A DNA stretch of 64,000 nt from JAEUOS01 sp040382235 (GTDB taxonomy: Bacteria > Pseudomonadota > Gammaproteobacteria > Burkholderiales > JAEUOS01). The stretch lies in assembly GCA_040382235.1 (NCBI GenBank), contig JBEIFV010000013.1:1-64000 (forward strand), written 5' to 3'. This document shows, one piece after another, positions 38,409-46,999 of this stretch. Positions within the stretch are counted from its first letter, which is position 1, and the number at the start of each line of letters is the position of its first letter. Both the position numbers and the translations under genes were made by a program. The notes under the pieces were generated by a model. It had not been told where the DNA came from. It made no database searches and worked only from the letters and a program-made list of their open reading frames with translations.

Positions 38409-39746
38409 CTACAGGCGCGACGGAAGATAAGTCGCGATGACTGGAAAGAAATAAATCACGAACACTTCGACTACGAGAAACACCCAGTACGGGGCGGCCC
38501 CCCGGAATATCTGATTGAGCGTGACGTTGCGATCGGGCACGCAGGCCTTGACGGTGTAGACCGCGAGCCCGAACGGCGGGGTCAGGATGCCGGCTTCGAT
38601 GGCGAGAATGCCCATGATGGCGAAGGCGATCGGGTCGATCCCCAGCTTGGCTGCGACTGGTGAAAAAATCGGCACCGTGAGCAGGATGATCGATACCGAG
38701 TCGATGAACATGCCCAGAACGAACCACACCACCACCATGGCGGCGATGATCGCCAGCGGCGAAAGCCCCAGGCCGAGAATGAACTCCTGCATGCTGCCGA
38801 CCACGCCGCCCATCGCCAGCAGGCGCGAATACATCTGCGCGCAGATCAGGAGAAACAGCAGCGGCGCCGAGGTGCGACCGGTCTCCGAAATCGCATCGAC
38901 GACGTCGCGCCACTTGAGCCCCTTGATCAGCGCCAGCGCCAGCGCCATGAGCGCACCGATGCCCGAGGCCTCGGTCGGCGTGAACATGCCGCCCCAGATG
39001 CCGCCCAGCACGACCACGATCAGCAGCACCGTGCCTACGGAGCCGATAATCACTTCGGCTCCGATCGGCGTCTCGTCGATCGCGGCGCGTGCTTTCAGGC
39101 CGTCGATCGCGCGCTGGCCCTCGCCGAACAGTTCCGGTTTCAACATCGCCAGCACGACGCAGTAGGCCGCATACAGCGTCGCCAGCAGCAGCCCCGGCAG
39201 GAAGCCGGCGAGGAACAGCTTGCCGATCGACAGTTCGGTCAGCACCCCCCAGACGATCATCAGCACCGAGGGCGGGATCAGCATGCCAAGCGAAGAACTG
39301 CCGGCGATGCAGCCGAGCGCGACGGTCTTGTCGTAGCGCAGCGCCACCCTCTGCGGATACGCGATGCGCGAAAAGGTTGCGGCCGAGGCGATCGATACGC
39401 CGACCACGGCGGCGAACACCGCATTGCCGATCACGGTGGCCACTGCCAACCGCCCCGGGACCCGCACCAGCAAGCGATTGACCACCACGAACAGGTCTTT
39501 GGCCGCACCGCTGCGCGCGATCAGTTCGCCCATCAGGATGAACATCGGAATCACCGCGAACACGTAGTCGCGCAGTACCTCGTATGAAGTCGAGGAGAGG
39601 ATCGACAGTGCGACACTGGTTTTCCCAGCGAGGATGCCGACCCCCACCACGCTGGCTACCGCCAGCGCCACATTGATGTGGAAGCCAACGGCGATCATCA
39701 TGATCAGGATGACGATCATCATCCCGGCGAATGCGGTCGAGCCCAT
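38409..39746 (-). CDS. TRAP transporter large permease (DctM family), first system
   Basis: 445 residues of nearly continuous hydrophobic helices (about 12). Landmarks are VIPMFILMGELIARSGAAKD, GCIAGSSSLGMLIPPSVLMI, FTPTEASGIGALMALALALI and EAGILTPPFGLAVYTVKACV, all standard for DctM ion/solute membrane subunits. Imports the substrate with sodium or protons. Its start overlaps the DctQ stop by one base (TGATG), so translation is coupled. Gap to the DctP gene 28 bp. Confidence 0.93.
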   Translation of the reverse strand: MGSTAFAGMMIVILIMMIAVGFHINVALAVASVVGVGILAGKTSVALSILSSTSYEVLRDYVFAVIPMFILMGELIARSGAAKDLFVVVNRLLVRVPGRLAVATVIGNAVFAAVVGVSIASAATFSRIAYPQRVALRYDKTVALGCIAGSSSLGMLIPPSVLMIVWGVLTELSIGKLFLAGFLPGLLLATLYAAYCVVLAMLKPELFGEGQRAIDGLKARAAIDETPIGAEVIIGSVGTVLLIVVVLGGIWGGMFTPTEASGIGALMALALALIKGLKWRDVVDAISETGRTSAPLLFLLICAQMYSRLLAMGGVVGSMQEFILGLGLSPLAIIAAMVVVWFVLGMFIDSVSIILLTVPIFSPVAAKLGIDPIAFAIMGILAIEAGILTPPFGLAVYTVKACVPDRNVTLNQIFRGAAPYWVFLVVEVFVIYFFPVIATYLPSRL

Positions 39747-40291
39747 CAGCGAGCTCCATCGGCATTGACAGCGCCGACTCCAGGTTGCGCATCCGGCGCC
39801 GCCTCGTGGTCGCCGCGCAATCCGCGCGCGAACAGTGACAAATACGAAAGCGCGGACAGCACGCTCATCGCGACAATGATTGTGCGTACCGGATACGTGG
39901 GCACCCGCAGGGCACCATCGCCCTGGTACTCCTTGATTTCCCAGGCGTTCAACATCGGTTCCCAGGAGGCATAGGCGATGGCGAGGAACAAGGCCACCGC
40001 AACCAGGTAGCCCAGCATCGAGAAGCCGCGCATTACCCAGGCGGGCAGGTAGGCGTCAAGGAACTCGGCGCGCAGCATGCCGCGCATGCGGATCGAATGC
40101 GACAGTTGCAGGAAAGCGATGGCGACGATCGAGTTCGACACCAACTCCGCGGTGCCCTGGATCGGCGCATTGAAGACGCCGCGTCCGACGACGTCGGCCA
40201 GGATCAGGAAAGCCAGCAGGAACAGCCAGATCGCGGCGATCATGTGCATGTTGCGGGCGAACTTGCCTAGCCACTGGTCGATGTTGACCAT
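39746..40291 (-). CDS. TRAP transporter small permease (DctQ family), first system
   Basis: 181 residues from ATG at 40289-40291, chosen over an upstream in-frame start because the first helix (IAAIWLFLLAFLILADVVGR) begins at residue 18, as usual. Four membrane helices; conserved RGVFNAPIQGTAELVSNSIV and RMRGMLRAEFLD blocks typical of DctQ. Partner of DctM. First gene of the minus-strand cluster 40291-32878; its promoter should lie in the 173-bp gap shared with the divergent SMP-30 gene. Confidence 0.9.
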   Translation of the reverse strand: MVNIDQWLGKFARNMHMIAAIWLFLLAFLILADVVGRGVFNAPIQGTAELVSNSIVAIAFLQLSHSIRMRGMLRAEFLDAYLPAWVMRGFSMLGYLVAVALFLAIAYASWEPMLNAWEIKEYQGDGALRVPTYPVRTIIVAMSVLSALSYLSLFARGLRGDHEAAPDAQPGVGAVNADGAR

Positions 40292-40464
40292 CGTCTGTCT
40301 CCGGTTTACGCGGCGCCCGACGAAGCGTGTGCGCCACTCTTGCTTTGTTGTAGTATCGGCGCCCACTTTCTCCTGGGTGCGGGACTGCCGTCGGAAGAGT
40401 CTAGCGCAAGGGTGGGATTTTGGCTACGGTGCCGCACGCGATCGTCGGCACGGAGAGGACTGAT

Positions 40465-41385
40465 ATGTTTTTTGGCGAAATCGAAGGCAGCGGATTCGAA
40501 GTGATCGAGGCGGAATTCGCGCGCTGTTTTGTCGGCCACGCACGCGTCGAGCGGCTGTGGACCGGCTGCCGCTGGGCCGAGGGGCCGGCGTGGTTCGGCG
40601 GCGGGCGCTATCTGTTGTGGTCCGACCTGCCCAACAACCGCATCCTGCGCTATGACGATACCGATGGTTCGGTGTCGGTGTTCCGCGAGCCCTCCGGCTT
40701 CGCCAACGGCAACACCACTGATCGCCAGGGGCGACTCATCAGTTGCGAGCACCTGAACCGGCGCGTCACCCGCACCGAGCACGACGGCACGCTTACGGTG
40801 CTGGCCGAGCGCTTCGACGGCAAGCGCCTGAATTCGCCCAACGATGTGGTGGTCAAGTCGGACGACTCGATCTGGTTCACCGATCCCGACTACGGCATCA
40901 TCGCCGACTACGAGGGAGCGCGTGCGGCGCGCGAACAGGACGGGTGTCACGTTTACCGCATCGATGCCTCAAACGGCGCGCTGACCCGGGTGGCGAGCGA
41001 TTTCCACCATCCCAACGGGCTTGCCTTCACTCGCGACGAGAAGCACTTGTACGTAGCCGACAGTGGCGCCTCCGAAGATGCCGACGGGCCACGCCACATT
41101 CGCCGTCTCGCCGTCGGCGCCGACGGCCGCACGCTGGGCGCATCGAGCGTGTTCGCCATCAGTAATGCAGGCCTGTTCGACGGCTTTCGCGTCGACTGCG
41201 ACGGCCGGGTGTGGACCAGTTGCGCCGAGGGGGTGCACTGCTACCGCGCTGACGGCACCCTGATAGGCAAGGTGCGAATTCCCGAGTTGACCGGCAATCT
41301 CTGCTTCGGTGGCCTGCAGCGCAACCGCTTGTTCATTTGCGGCACGACTTCGCTCTACGCGGTGTACCTCAAGGTGAACGGCTGA
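40465..41385 (+). CDS. SMP-30/gluconolactonase/LRE-family protein
   Basis: 306 residues from the ATG at 40465, preceded by GGAGAGGA. Six-bladed propeller with the metal ligands in CRWAEGPAWF (Glu), KRLNSPNDVVVKSDDSIWFT (Asn), and ADFHHPNGLAFTRDEKHLYV / VADSG (Asn, Asp). These enzymes hydrolyse sugar-acid lactones such as gluconolactone. It is divergent from the TRAP cluster and next to the hexuronate cluster; it could process aldarolactones formed by uronate dehydrogenase, but its link to either pathway is inference. Confidence 0.88.
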   Translation: MFFGEIEGSGFEVIEAEFARCFVGHARVERLWTGCRWAEGPAWFGGGRYLLWSDLPNNRILRYDDTDGSVSVFREPSGFANGNTTDRQGRLISCEHLNRRVTRTEHDGTLTVLAERFDGKRLNSPNDVVVKSDDSIWFTDPDYGIIADYEGARAAREQDGCHVYRIDASNGALTRVASDFHHPNGLAFTRDEKHLYVADSGASEDADGPRHIRRLAVGADGRTLGASSVFAISNAGLFDGFRVDCDGRVWTSCAEGVHCYRADGTLIGKVRIPELTGNLCFGGLQRNRLFICGTTSLYAVYLKVNG

Positions 41386-41451
41386 ACGCTGGTCCCGGCC
41401 AGCGGCTGCACGGTCCGCGTTGGCCGAGAGCTTGGGTAGCCGCGGCGGCCT

Positions 41452-42840
41452 TCAGGTGTCGCGGCGCCCCGAGACCTCGGCGCCGGCGTTGGGCGCCAGG
41501 CGCAGGTTGAACCAGAACGACAGCGATGCGATTGCGCCGACCACCATGAAGGCGACGCTGAAATCGGCGGCATTGACTGTGGCATGATTTTGCAGGCCGG
41601 CGCTGGTTTCCAGCACCCAGGCGGCGATGGTCACGCCCAGGCTCAGGGCCAGTTGCTGCGTGACGTTGGCCAGGCTCGAGGCCGGGCTCATTTCGGCGCG
41701 CGCGATGTCGGCGTAGGCCAGTGCATTCATCGCGGTGAATTGCAGCGAGCGGAAGAATCCGCCCAGGAGCAACAGGCCGACCATCAGCGCATAGGGCGTG
41801 GTCTGGGTGAACAGGCCGTAGCTGGCGATGCTGCCGGCGGCGATCACGGCGTTCCAGATCAGCACCTTGCGAAAGCCGTAACGCCTGAGAATCGCCACCG
41901 CCATGGTTTTCATGAACATCGCCGCCAGCGCCGAGGTGCAGGTGAGAAGGCCTGACTGCAGGGCTGAATATCCAAGGCCCAGCTGCATCATGAGGGGCAG
42001 CAGGAAGGGCATGGCGCCTACGCCGATGCGAAACACCGCGCCGCCCACCACGCTCGTACGATAGGTCGGCACCCTGAGAAAGCGAAAATCCAGCAAGGGA
42101 TGATCGCTTCTGAACGCATGGCGCACGTAAAGCGCAAGCGAAATGCTGCCGGCCACTACACAAGCGATGGACATCTCTTTGGAGAGCAGATGCTGGCCGG
42201 CGGTGGCCAGGCCCAGGGTCAGCGCGGAGAGGCCAAAGCCGGACAGCACGAAGCCGACGACGTCCAGCGGCGCCAAGTCAGGCTCGGTGATCTGCGGGAC
42301 GTGGCGGGTCGCCAGGTAGATGCCCACGATACCGATCGGAATGTTGATGAAAAAAATCCAGCGCCAGTGGAAATAGGTGCTGATGAAACCGCCTAGCGGT
42401 GGACCGAATACCGGCCCCAGCAAGGCGGGGATGGTCAGGTAGCTCATGGCCTGCACCAGTTCGTTCTTGGGCACGCTCTTGAGCAGTATCAGGCGCCCCA
42501 CCGGCACCATCATCGCGCCACCCATGCCCTGCAGAAAGCGTGCCGCGACAAAGCCGCCGAGCGAAGAGGAAAAGCCGCAGGTGAGCGAGCCCAGCATGAA
42601 GACGCCAATCGCCAGCCGAAACACGGTGAGCGAGCCGAAGCGATCGGCCATCCAGCCACTGACCGGGATGAAGACCGCCAGCGAGACCAGGTAGGCGGTG
42701 AGCGCCAGCTTGAGCGAGATCGGGTTGACGCCGAGGTCTTCGGCAATCACCGGCAGCGAGGTGGCGATCACTGTCGAATCCATGTTCTCCATGAACAAGG
42801 CGCAGGCGATGATCAGCGGCAGGAGCAGGGTGCGACGCAT
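41452..42840 (-). CDS. MFS transporter, DHA2/EmrB-QacA-like (about 14 helices)
   Basis: 462 residues from the ATG at 42838-42840. The first helix (LLPLIIACALFMENMDSTVI) carries the D in motif D1 (MDSTVIATSLP), followed by VSGWMADRFGSLTVFRLAIG (motif A) and FLQGMGGAMMVPVGRLIL. The later GPVFGPPLGGFI is motif C of drug/H+ antiporters. It would export drugs or metabolites with proton counterflow. Long upstream open frame into the dehydrogenase gene is a shadow. It ends the run of minus-strand genes of the hexuronate region (gap 46 bp to the previous gene). Confidence 0.9.
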   Translation of the reverse strand: MRRTLLLPLIIACALFMENMDSTVIATSLPVIAEDLGVNPISLKLALTAYLVSLAVFIPVSGWMADRFGSLTVFRLAIGVFMLGSLTCGFSSSLGGFVAARFLQGMGGAMMVPVGRLILLKSVPKNELVQAMSYLTIPALLGPVFGPPLGGFISTYFHWRWIFFINIPIGIVGIYLATRHVPQITEPDLAPLDVVGFVLSGFGLSALTLGLATAGQHLLSKEMSIACVVAGSISLALYVRHAFRSDHPLLDFRFLRVPTYRTSVVGGAVFRIGVGAMPFLLPLMMQLGLGYSALQSGLLTCTSALAAMFMKTMAVAILRRYGFRKVLIWNAVIAAGSIASYGLFTQTTPYALMVGLLLLGGFFRSLQFTAMNALAYADIARAEMSPASSLANVTQQLALSLGVTIAAWVLETSAGLQNHATVNAADFSVAFMVVGAIASLSFWFNLRLAPNAGAEVSGRRDT

Positions 42841-42886
42841 GGTCAATCCGCGGTGTATCGACGTGCCACTCGGAGGAACGCGTGTT

Positions 42887-44383
42887 TCAAGCGGCGGCAC
42901 CGGCTGCGGCACGGGCCAGCGTGGCGCGCACGCCGAGCTCGGCGAGTCGGGCGAGCCAGCCCAGCAGTGCATCGACGAAGCGCGCGTTGTGCGGCAAATC
43001 GTCGCCGAAAACCGCTGTGAGTCGCAGCAAACCCAGGCCGAGCGCAGCACTGTCACCGTTGGCAGCAGATGCGATCGCGGCGCACTGGGCGGCCAAGGGG
43101 TCGCGCACGTCAATGCGCTTGCCCAGGTCGTCGCGGCCGGCCACATAGCGCATCCAGCCGGCGACGGCCAGCGCAATGGTGTCGACGTTCTGGTCGCGCG
43201 CGAGGCGCTCGCGCGCCGCCTCCAGCAGGCGCTGCGGCAGCTTTTGCGAGCCGTCCATGGCGATCTGCCAGGTACGGTGTCGCAAGGCGGGATTGCGAAA
43301 ACGCTGCATCAGGGCGCCCAGGTAGTCATCGGTGTTGAGGCCGGGCGTGGTCGCAAGCGCAGGCGGCAAGGTCGGCAACAGTTCGCGCCACAGCCGTTCG
43401 AGCATCGCAGCGAACAGCGGGTCGCTGCTGACCTGGTGGATGGTCTCGTGGCCTGCCAGATAACCAAGGTATGCCATGCATGAGTGCGCGCCATTGAGCA
43501 GGCGCAGCTTCATCAACTCGAACGGCGCGACGTCAGTGACCAGTTGCGCGCCCGCATCCTGCCAGGCCGGGCGCCCGGCGGCGAAGCGGTCTTCGATCAC
43601 CCATTGCGAAAATGGTTCGGTCGATACCGGCACCGTGTCGTCCAGGCCGAAACTGCGCGCTGTAGCGATGTCGTCGGCGGTTGGCGCCGGCACGATACGG
43701 TCGACCATGGTCGAGGGAAAGCTCAATTCGGCTTCGATCCAACGCGCCAGCGGCGGATCGGTCAGCGCGGCGAACTCGAGTATCAGGCCGCGCAGCGTCG
43801 CGCCGTTGCGCGGCAGGTTGTCGCAGCACAGTATGGTCATCGGTGTGCCGTGCACCATGCGTGCGGCCAGACCACGCAGCAACACTCCCAATGCGCTCAT
43901 GGGCGGGACGCCATGATCGCGCGCTTGCGCAAGGTCGTGCGCGATTTCCGGATGTCCGGTGTCGAGCCGGCCGCTCGCGGGGTTGTGGCAGTAAGCCTTC
44001 TCGGTGATGGTGAGGCTTGCGATGCGTGTGGCCGGCAGGGCGATGCGCTCGACCACCGTTTGCGTGCCGTCGCTTGCGCCCAGGGTCTGGTGCACGCCGC
44101 CGATGATGCGCGGGAGCACACCCTCCGGGCCGCGTACCAGCAGGGTATAGAGATGGTCCTGCCGACGCAGCGCTTCGATCACGCCTGCCGAGCGCAGGCT
44201 GACGCCGCAAATGCCCCAGGACGGGTCTTGCGCCAGGGTCGCATCGGTATACATCGCTTGATGGGCACGGTGGAAGCTGCCCAAGCCCAGATGGACGATG
44301 CCGGTGGTGAGCGCGCGTGGGTCGTAGTCCGGGCCGTGCACCCGGCCGCCTGCCGCACTCAGTCGGGTGAGGTCGGTCGCCAT
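42887..44383 (-). CDS. Mannitol dehydrogenase-family protein, likely fructuronate reductase (UxuB-like)
   Basis: 498 residues. N-terminal Rossmann part TTGIVHLGLGSFHRAHQAMY, TITEKAYCHNPASGRLD and the central ILCCDNLPRNGATLRGLILE. The catalytic Lys-His pair of the family is in MKLRLLNGAHSCMAYLGYLA (K at the start, N-G-x-H). These long-chain polyol dehydrogenases interconvert D-fructuronate and D-mannonate, or mannitol and fructose, with NAD(H). Close proximity to uronate dehydrogenase and a uronate-type GntR regulator favours fructuronate reductase. It precedes the MFS gene by 46 bp. Confidence 0.88.
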   Translation of the reverse strand: MATDLTRLSAAGGRVHGPDYDPRALTTGIVHLGLGSFHRAHQAMYTDATLAQDPSWGICGVSLRSAGVIEALRRQDHLYTLLVRGPEGVLPRIIGGVHQTLGASDGTQTVVERIALPATRIASLTITEKAYCHNPASGRLDTGHPEIAHDLAQARDHGVPPMSALGVLLRGLAARMVHGTPMTILCCDNLPRNGATLRGLILEFAALTDPPLARWIEAELSFPSTMVDRIVPAPTADDIATARSFGLDDTVPVSTEPFSQWVIEDRFAAGRPAWQDAGAQLVTDVAPFELMKLRLLNGAHSCMAYLGYLAGHETIHQVSSDPLFAAMLERLWRELLPTLPPALATTPGLNTDDYLGALMQRFRNPALRHRTWQIAMDGSQKLPQRLLEAARERLARDQNVDTIALAVAGWMRYVAGRDDLGKRIDVRDPLAAQCAAIASAANGDSAALGLGLLRLTAVFGDDLPHNARFVDALLGWLARLAELGVRATLARAAAGAAA

Positions 44384-44402
44384 GGCGCCAGTGTGCCATC
44401 GC

Positions 44403-44999
44403 TCAAGGCAGCGTCACGATCTCGACCCAGTTGGGTTTCTTGCCCATGGCGTATTTCTTGAGCTCGCGCAGCCGGCCATTGGTTGCATCGATGGCATAAC
44501 AGGTCATCGAGTTCGAGGCTTGGCCCACCGCCGGCAGGAAGCGCCCGGAAGGGTCGATCGCGAAGCCGCGCGGCTCGCTTTCGGTGCCGAAGTTCGCGAC
44601 ATGCTCGATGCGCCCGTCGGAGCAAACAGCGAACAGCGCCAGCGTGCTGGAGCGGCGTTCCGAGGCATACAGAAAGCGGCCGTCGGGCGTCAGGTGAATG
44701 TCGGCGGCCCACGGCTGACCTGCGAAATCGTGGGGCAGAATGCTCAGGTTTTGCAGTTGGCTAAAGCGGCCGCTGGCGGCATCGAATGCGAAGCTGGTCA
44801 CGCTGTATGGCTGCGAGCGCAGCGCCGCGAACAGGCGCCGTCTGTCATGGCTTGCTGCAAGCGGCATCACGCTGCCGCCGGCCGGCACTTTCTGGGTCAG
44901 GGCGAGATCGCCATTGCGTTCATCAAGTTCCAGCACCAGGATTTCGCGGCTGTCGGCGCACGCGACATAGGCGCGAACACGGTTCGTTGGTTCTGTCAT
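44403..44999 (-). CDS. Lactonase-family (6-phosphogluconolactonase-like) beta-propeller, internally shortened
   Basis: 198 residues, while family members have about 330-350. Residues 1-62 (VRAYVACADSREILVLELDE, MPLAASHDRRRLFAALRS) match the first blade of E. coli-type Pgl. Residues 63-198 (VTSFAFDAASGRFSQLQNLS, WAADIHLTPDGRFLYASERR, TESEPRGFAIDPSGRFL, KPNWVEIVTLP) match the last three blades. About 130-150 residues in between are missing, without a frameshift. A propeller with half its blades is unlikely to fold normally, so this may be a non-functional in-frame deletion allele. Role of the family: hydrolysis of 6-phosphogluconolactone or other sugar lactones. Confidence 0.78.
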   Translation of the reverse strand: MTEPTNRVRAYVACADSREILVLELDERNGDLALTQKVPAGGSVMPLAASHDRRRLFAALRSQPYSVTSFAFDAASGRFSQLQNLSILPHDFAGQPWAADIHLTPDGRFLYASERRSSTLALFAVCSDGRIEHVANFGTESEPRGFAIDPSGRFLPAVGQASNSMTCYAIDATNGRLRELKKYAMGKKPNWVEIVTLP

Positions 45000-45105
45000 C
45001 GGCGGGGCATTGCTACACCAGGGAGGTGCCAGTATAGAGTCCGGCGCGGCCGGGGGGGTGCGCGCCTCCTGGCCTGGCTGGCGCGCAGCGAAATACCGGT
45101 ATGGC

Positions 45106-46386
45106 CTACTTCATCAGGCCCGGCAACCACAGCGAGATCGCCGGCACATAGGTGACCAGCAGTAACGCCATGCACATCGCGCCATAGAACGGCCATAGCT
45201 CCTTCGACACCTCTTCCATGGAGACTTTGCCGATGGCGCAACCGACGAAAAGTGTCGGTCCGACTGGCGGGGTGATCAGCCCGATGCCCAGGTTCAAGAT
45301 CATGATCATGCCGAAATGCACCGGGTCGATACCCAGCTTGACGATCACCGGCATGAAGATCGGGGTGCAGATGAGCAGCATCGGCGCCAAGTCCATGAAG
45401 GTGCCGAGCAGCAGCAGGAGGATGTTGACCAGGAACAGGAACACGTACTTGTTGTCGGAGATCGACAGAAAAAACTGCGTGACCTTGGACGGGATCTGCA
45501 TGATCGCCATCATGTAGCCGAAGGCGACCGAGAAGCCGATCAGCATCATCACCATCGCCACTGTCTTGACCACCCGGTGCACCAGGTGCGGCAGGTCGCG
45601 CCACTTGTAATCGCGATACACCAGGAAGGTGACCAGGAAGGCATAGACGCAGGCGACCGCCGCCGATTCGGTCGGCGTGAACACCCCCGACAGGATGCCG
45701 CCCATGATGATGACCACCGTGACCAGGCCCCAGATCGCCTCGACGATGATTTTCGGCACGTCCCTGAGTGCCACCGCCTCGCCCCGCGGGTATTCGCGCT
45801 TGTGCGAAATCCACAGCACCAGGCCGATCAGGCACAGGGCGAACAGCATGCCGGGGAAGATGCCGGCCAGGAACAGGTGTGCCACCGAGACGGTGCCGCC
45901 GGCGGCCAGCGAATAGATCACCGCGTTGTGCGAGGGCGGGATCAGGAGCGCCTGCACCGAGCCGCAGATGGTGACGTTGGTGGCGAACACGCGCGGATAG
46001 CCGGCCTTGACCATCTGCGGGATCATCACCGATCCGATCGCCGAAGTATCGGCCACCGAGGAACCGGAGATGCAGCCGAACAGCGACGAGGCCATGATGT
46101 TGACAAGCCCCAAGCCGCCGCGGATGAAGCCGACGAAAATGCGCGCCAGGTTGATCAGCCGCGCCGCCATGCCGCCCTCGGCCATGATGGCGCCGGCCAG
46201 CACGAAAAACGGGATCGCCAGCAGCGCGAAATCGTCGGTGCCGTCGGAGATCTTGAGCATCACCGCTTCCAGCGGAATGTCGACCCACAAGGCGCCGCTG
46301 ATGGCGGCCAGCCCAAGGGCGTAGGCCACCGGCACGCCGAGTGCGCACAACAGGGCGAAGGAGCCGAGCAGGATCAGGATGTCCAT
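45106..46386 (-). CDS. TRAP transporter large permease (DctM family), second system
   Basis: 426 residues, about 12 helices. Family blocks: LLAIPFFVLAGAIMAEGGMA, FGCISGSSVADTSAIGSVMI, FTPTESAAVACVYAFLVTFL and GLITPPVGPTLFVGCAIGKV. Membrane subunit for solute and cation symport. Start lies 4 bp after the DctQ stop. In the context of uronate dehydrogenase it probably imports hexuronates or aldarates. Confidence 0.93.
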   Translation of the reverse strand: MDILILLGSFALLCALGVPVAYALGLAAISGALWVDIPLEAVMLKISDGTDDFALLAIPFFVLAGAIMAEGGMAARLINLARIFVGFIRGGLGLVNIMASSLFGCISGSSVADTSAIGSVMIPQMVKAGYPRVFATNVTICGSVQALLIPPSHNAVIYSLAAGGTVSVAHLFLAGIFPGMLFALCLIGLVLWISHKREYPRGEAVALRDVPKIIVEAIWGLVTVVIIMGGILSGVFTPTESAAVACVYAFLVTFLVYRDYKWRDLPHLVHRVVKTVAMVMMLIGFSVAFGYMMAIMQIPSKVTQFFLSISDNKYVFLFLVNILLLLLGTFMDLAPMLLICTPIFMPVIVKLGIDPVHFGMIMILNLGIGLITPPVGPTLFVGCAIGKVSMEEVSKELWPFYGAMCMALLLVTYVPAISLWLPGLMK

Positions 46387-46390
46387 GGTC

Positions 46391-46915
46391 TCACTCCAGA
46401 TCGCTGGCGGTATCGCTGTACATGATCGAGGTGGCAGGCGGCGGACCGACCCAGACGCGCTCGATCAGAAACAGCAGGGTCAGAAAGCCGCCGATCGGGA
46501 TCGGCATGTAGACCACACCGACCGGCAGGCCTGGAAACTCGGCCACCGACTGGTTCCAGGTGATCTGGCACAGGTGTGCGCCGTAGCCTGTCATGAAGAG
46601 CGCCGTGGCCGCCATGCACAGGTCGACGCCTATCAGCATCAGGCGTTTCTTCGCCAGGCTTACCGCGTTGAGCAGCGCTTCAACCGCAACATGCACATTG
46701 GCGCGGTACACCGCGGCGCCGCCCACGAACGAGAACATCACCATCATCACCACCGAGGCGGGCTCCGGCCAGGATTGCGGATTGTTCATCACGTAGCGCA
46801 TGAACACACCAAAGGGGATGATCAGCGTGATCACCACGATGGCCACTCCGGATGCGACGATGCAGGCGAGGTACAGGCCTTCCATCAGGCGGGCGTAGCG
46901 TTGCTTCGCAGTCAT
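46391..46915 (-). CDS. TRAP transporter small permease (DctQ family), second system
   Basis: 174 residues from the ATG at 46913-46915. Four helices: GLYLACIVASGVAIVVITLI, ASVVMMVMFSFVGGAAVYRA, VDLCMAATALFMTGYGAHLC, PIPIGGFLTLLFLIERVWVG. The conserved W of the P-Q-S-W-P-E-P-A-S segment is present. It lies downstream of the receptor gene, separated by a strong hairpin (46944-46989) that may lower permease expression relative to the receptor. Confidence 0.9.
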   Translation of the reverse strand: MTAKQRYARLMEGLYLACIVASGVAIVVITLIIPFGVFMRYVMNNPQSWPEPASVVMMVMFSFVGGAAVYRANVHVAVEALLNAVSLAKKRLMLIGVDLCMAATALFMTGYGAHLCQITWNQSVAEFPGLPVGVVYMPIPIGGFLTLLFLIERVWVGPPPATSIMYSDTASDLE

Positions 46916-46943
46916 ATCGGACTCTTCGTTAAAGGGCCGCGCC

Positions 46944-46989
46944 GGTACGCGCAACCCTGCCTTACCAGCGGCAAGCGGTTGCGCGTACC
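46944..46989 (-). terminator. 13-bp perfect inverted repeat between dctP and dctQ (attenuator-type hairpin)
   Basis: GGTACGCGCAACC (46944-46956) and GGTTGCGCGTACC (46977-46989) are exact reverse complements with a 20-nt loop. The hairpin forms 11 nt after the stop of the receptor gene in the transcript. No T-run follows, so partial termination or protection of the upstream receptor mRNA from 3' exonucleases is more likely than full termination. Abundant receptor and scarce permease is the usual need in binding-protein transporters. Confidence 0.55.
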
Positions 46990-46999
46990 CAGGACGGAC

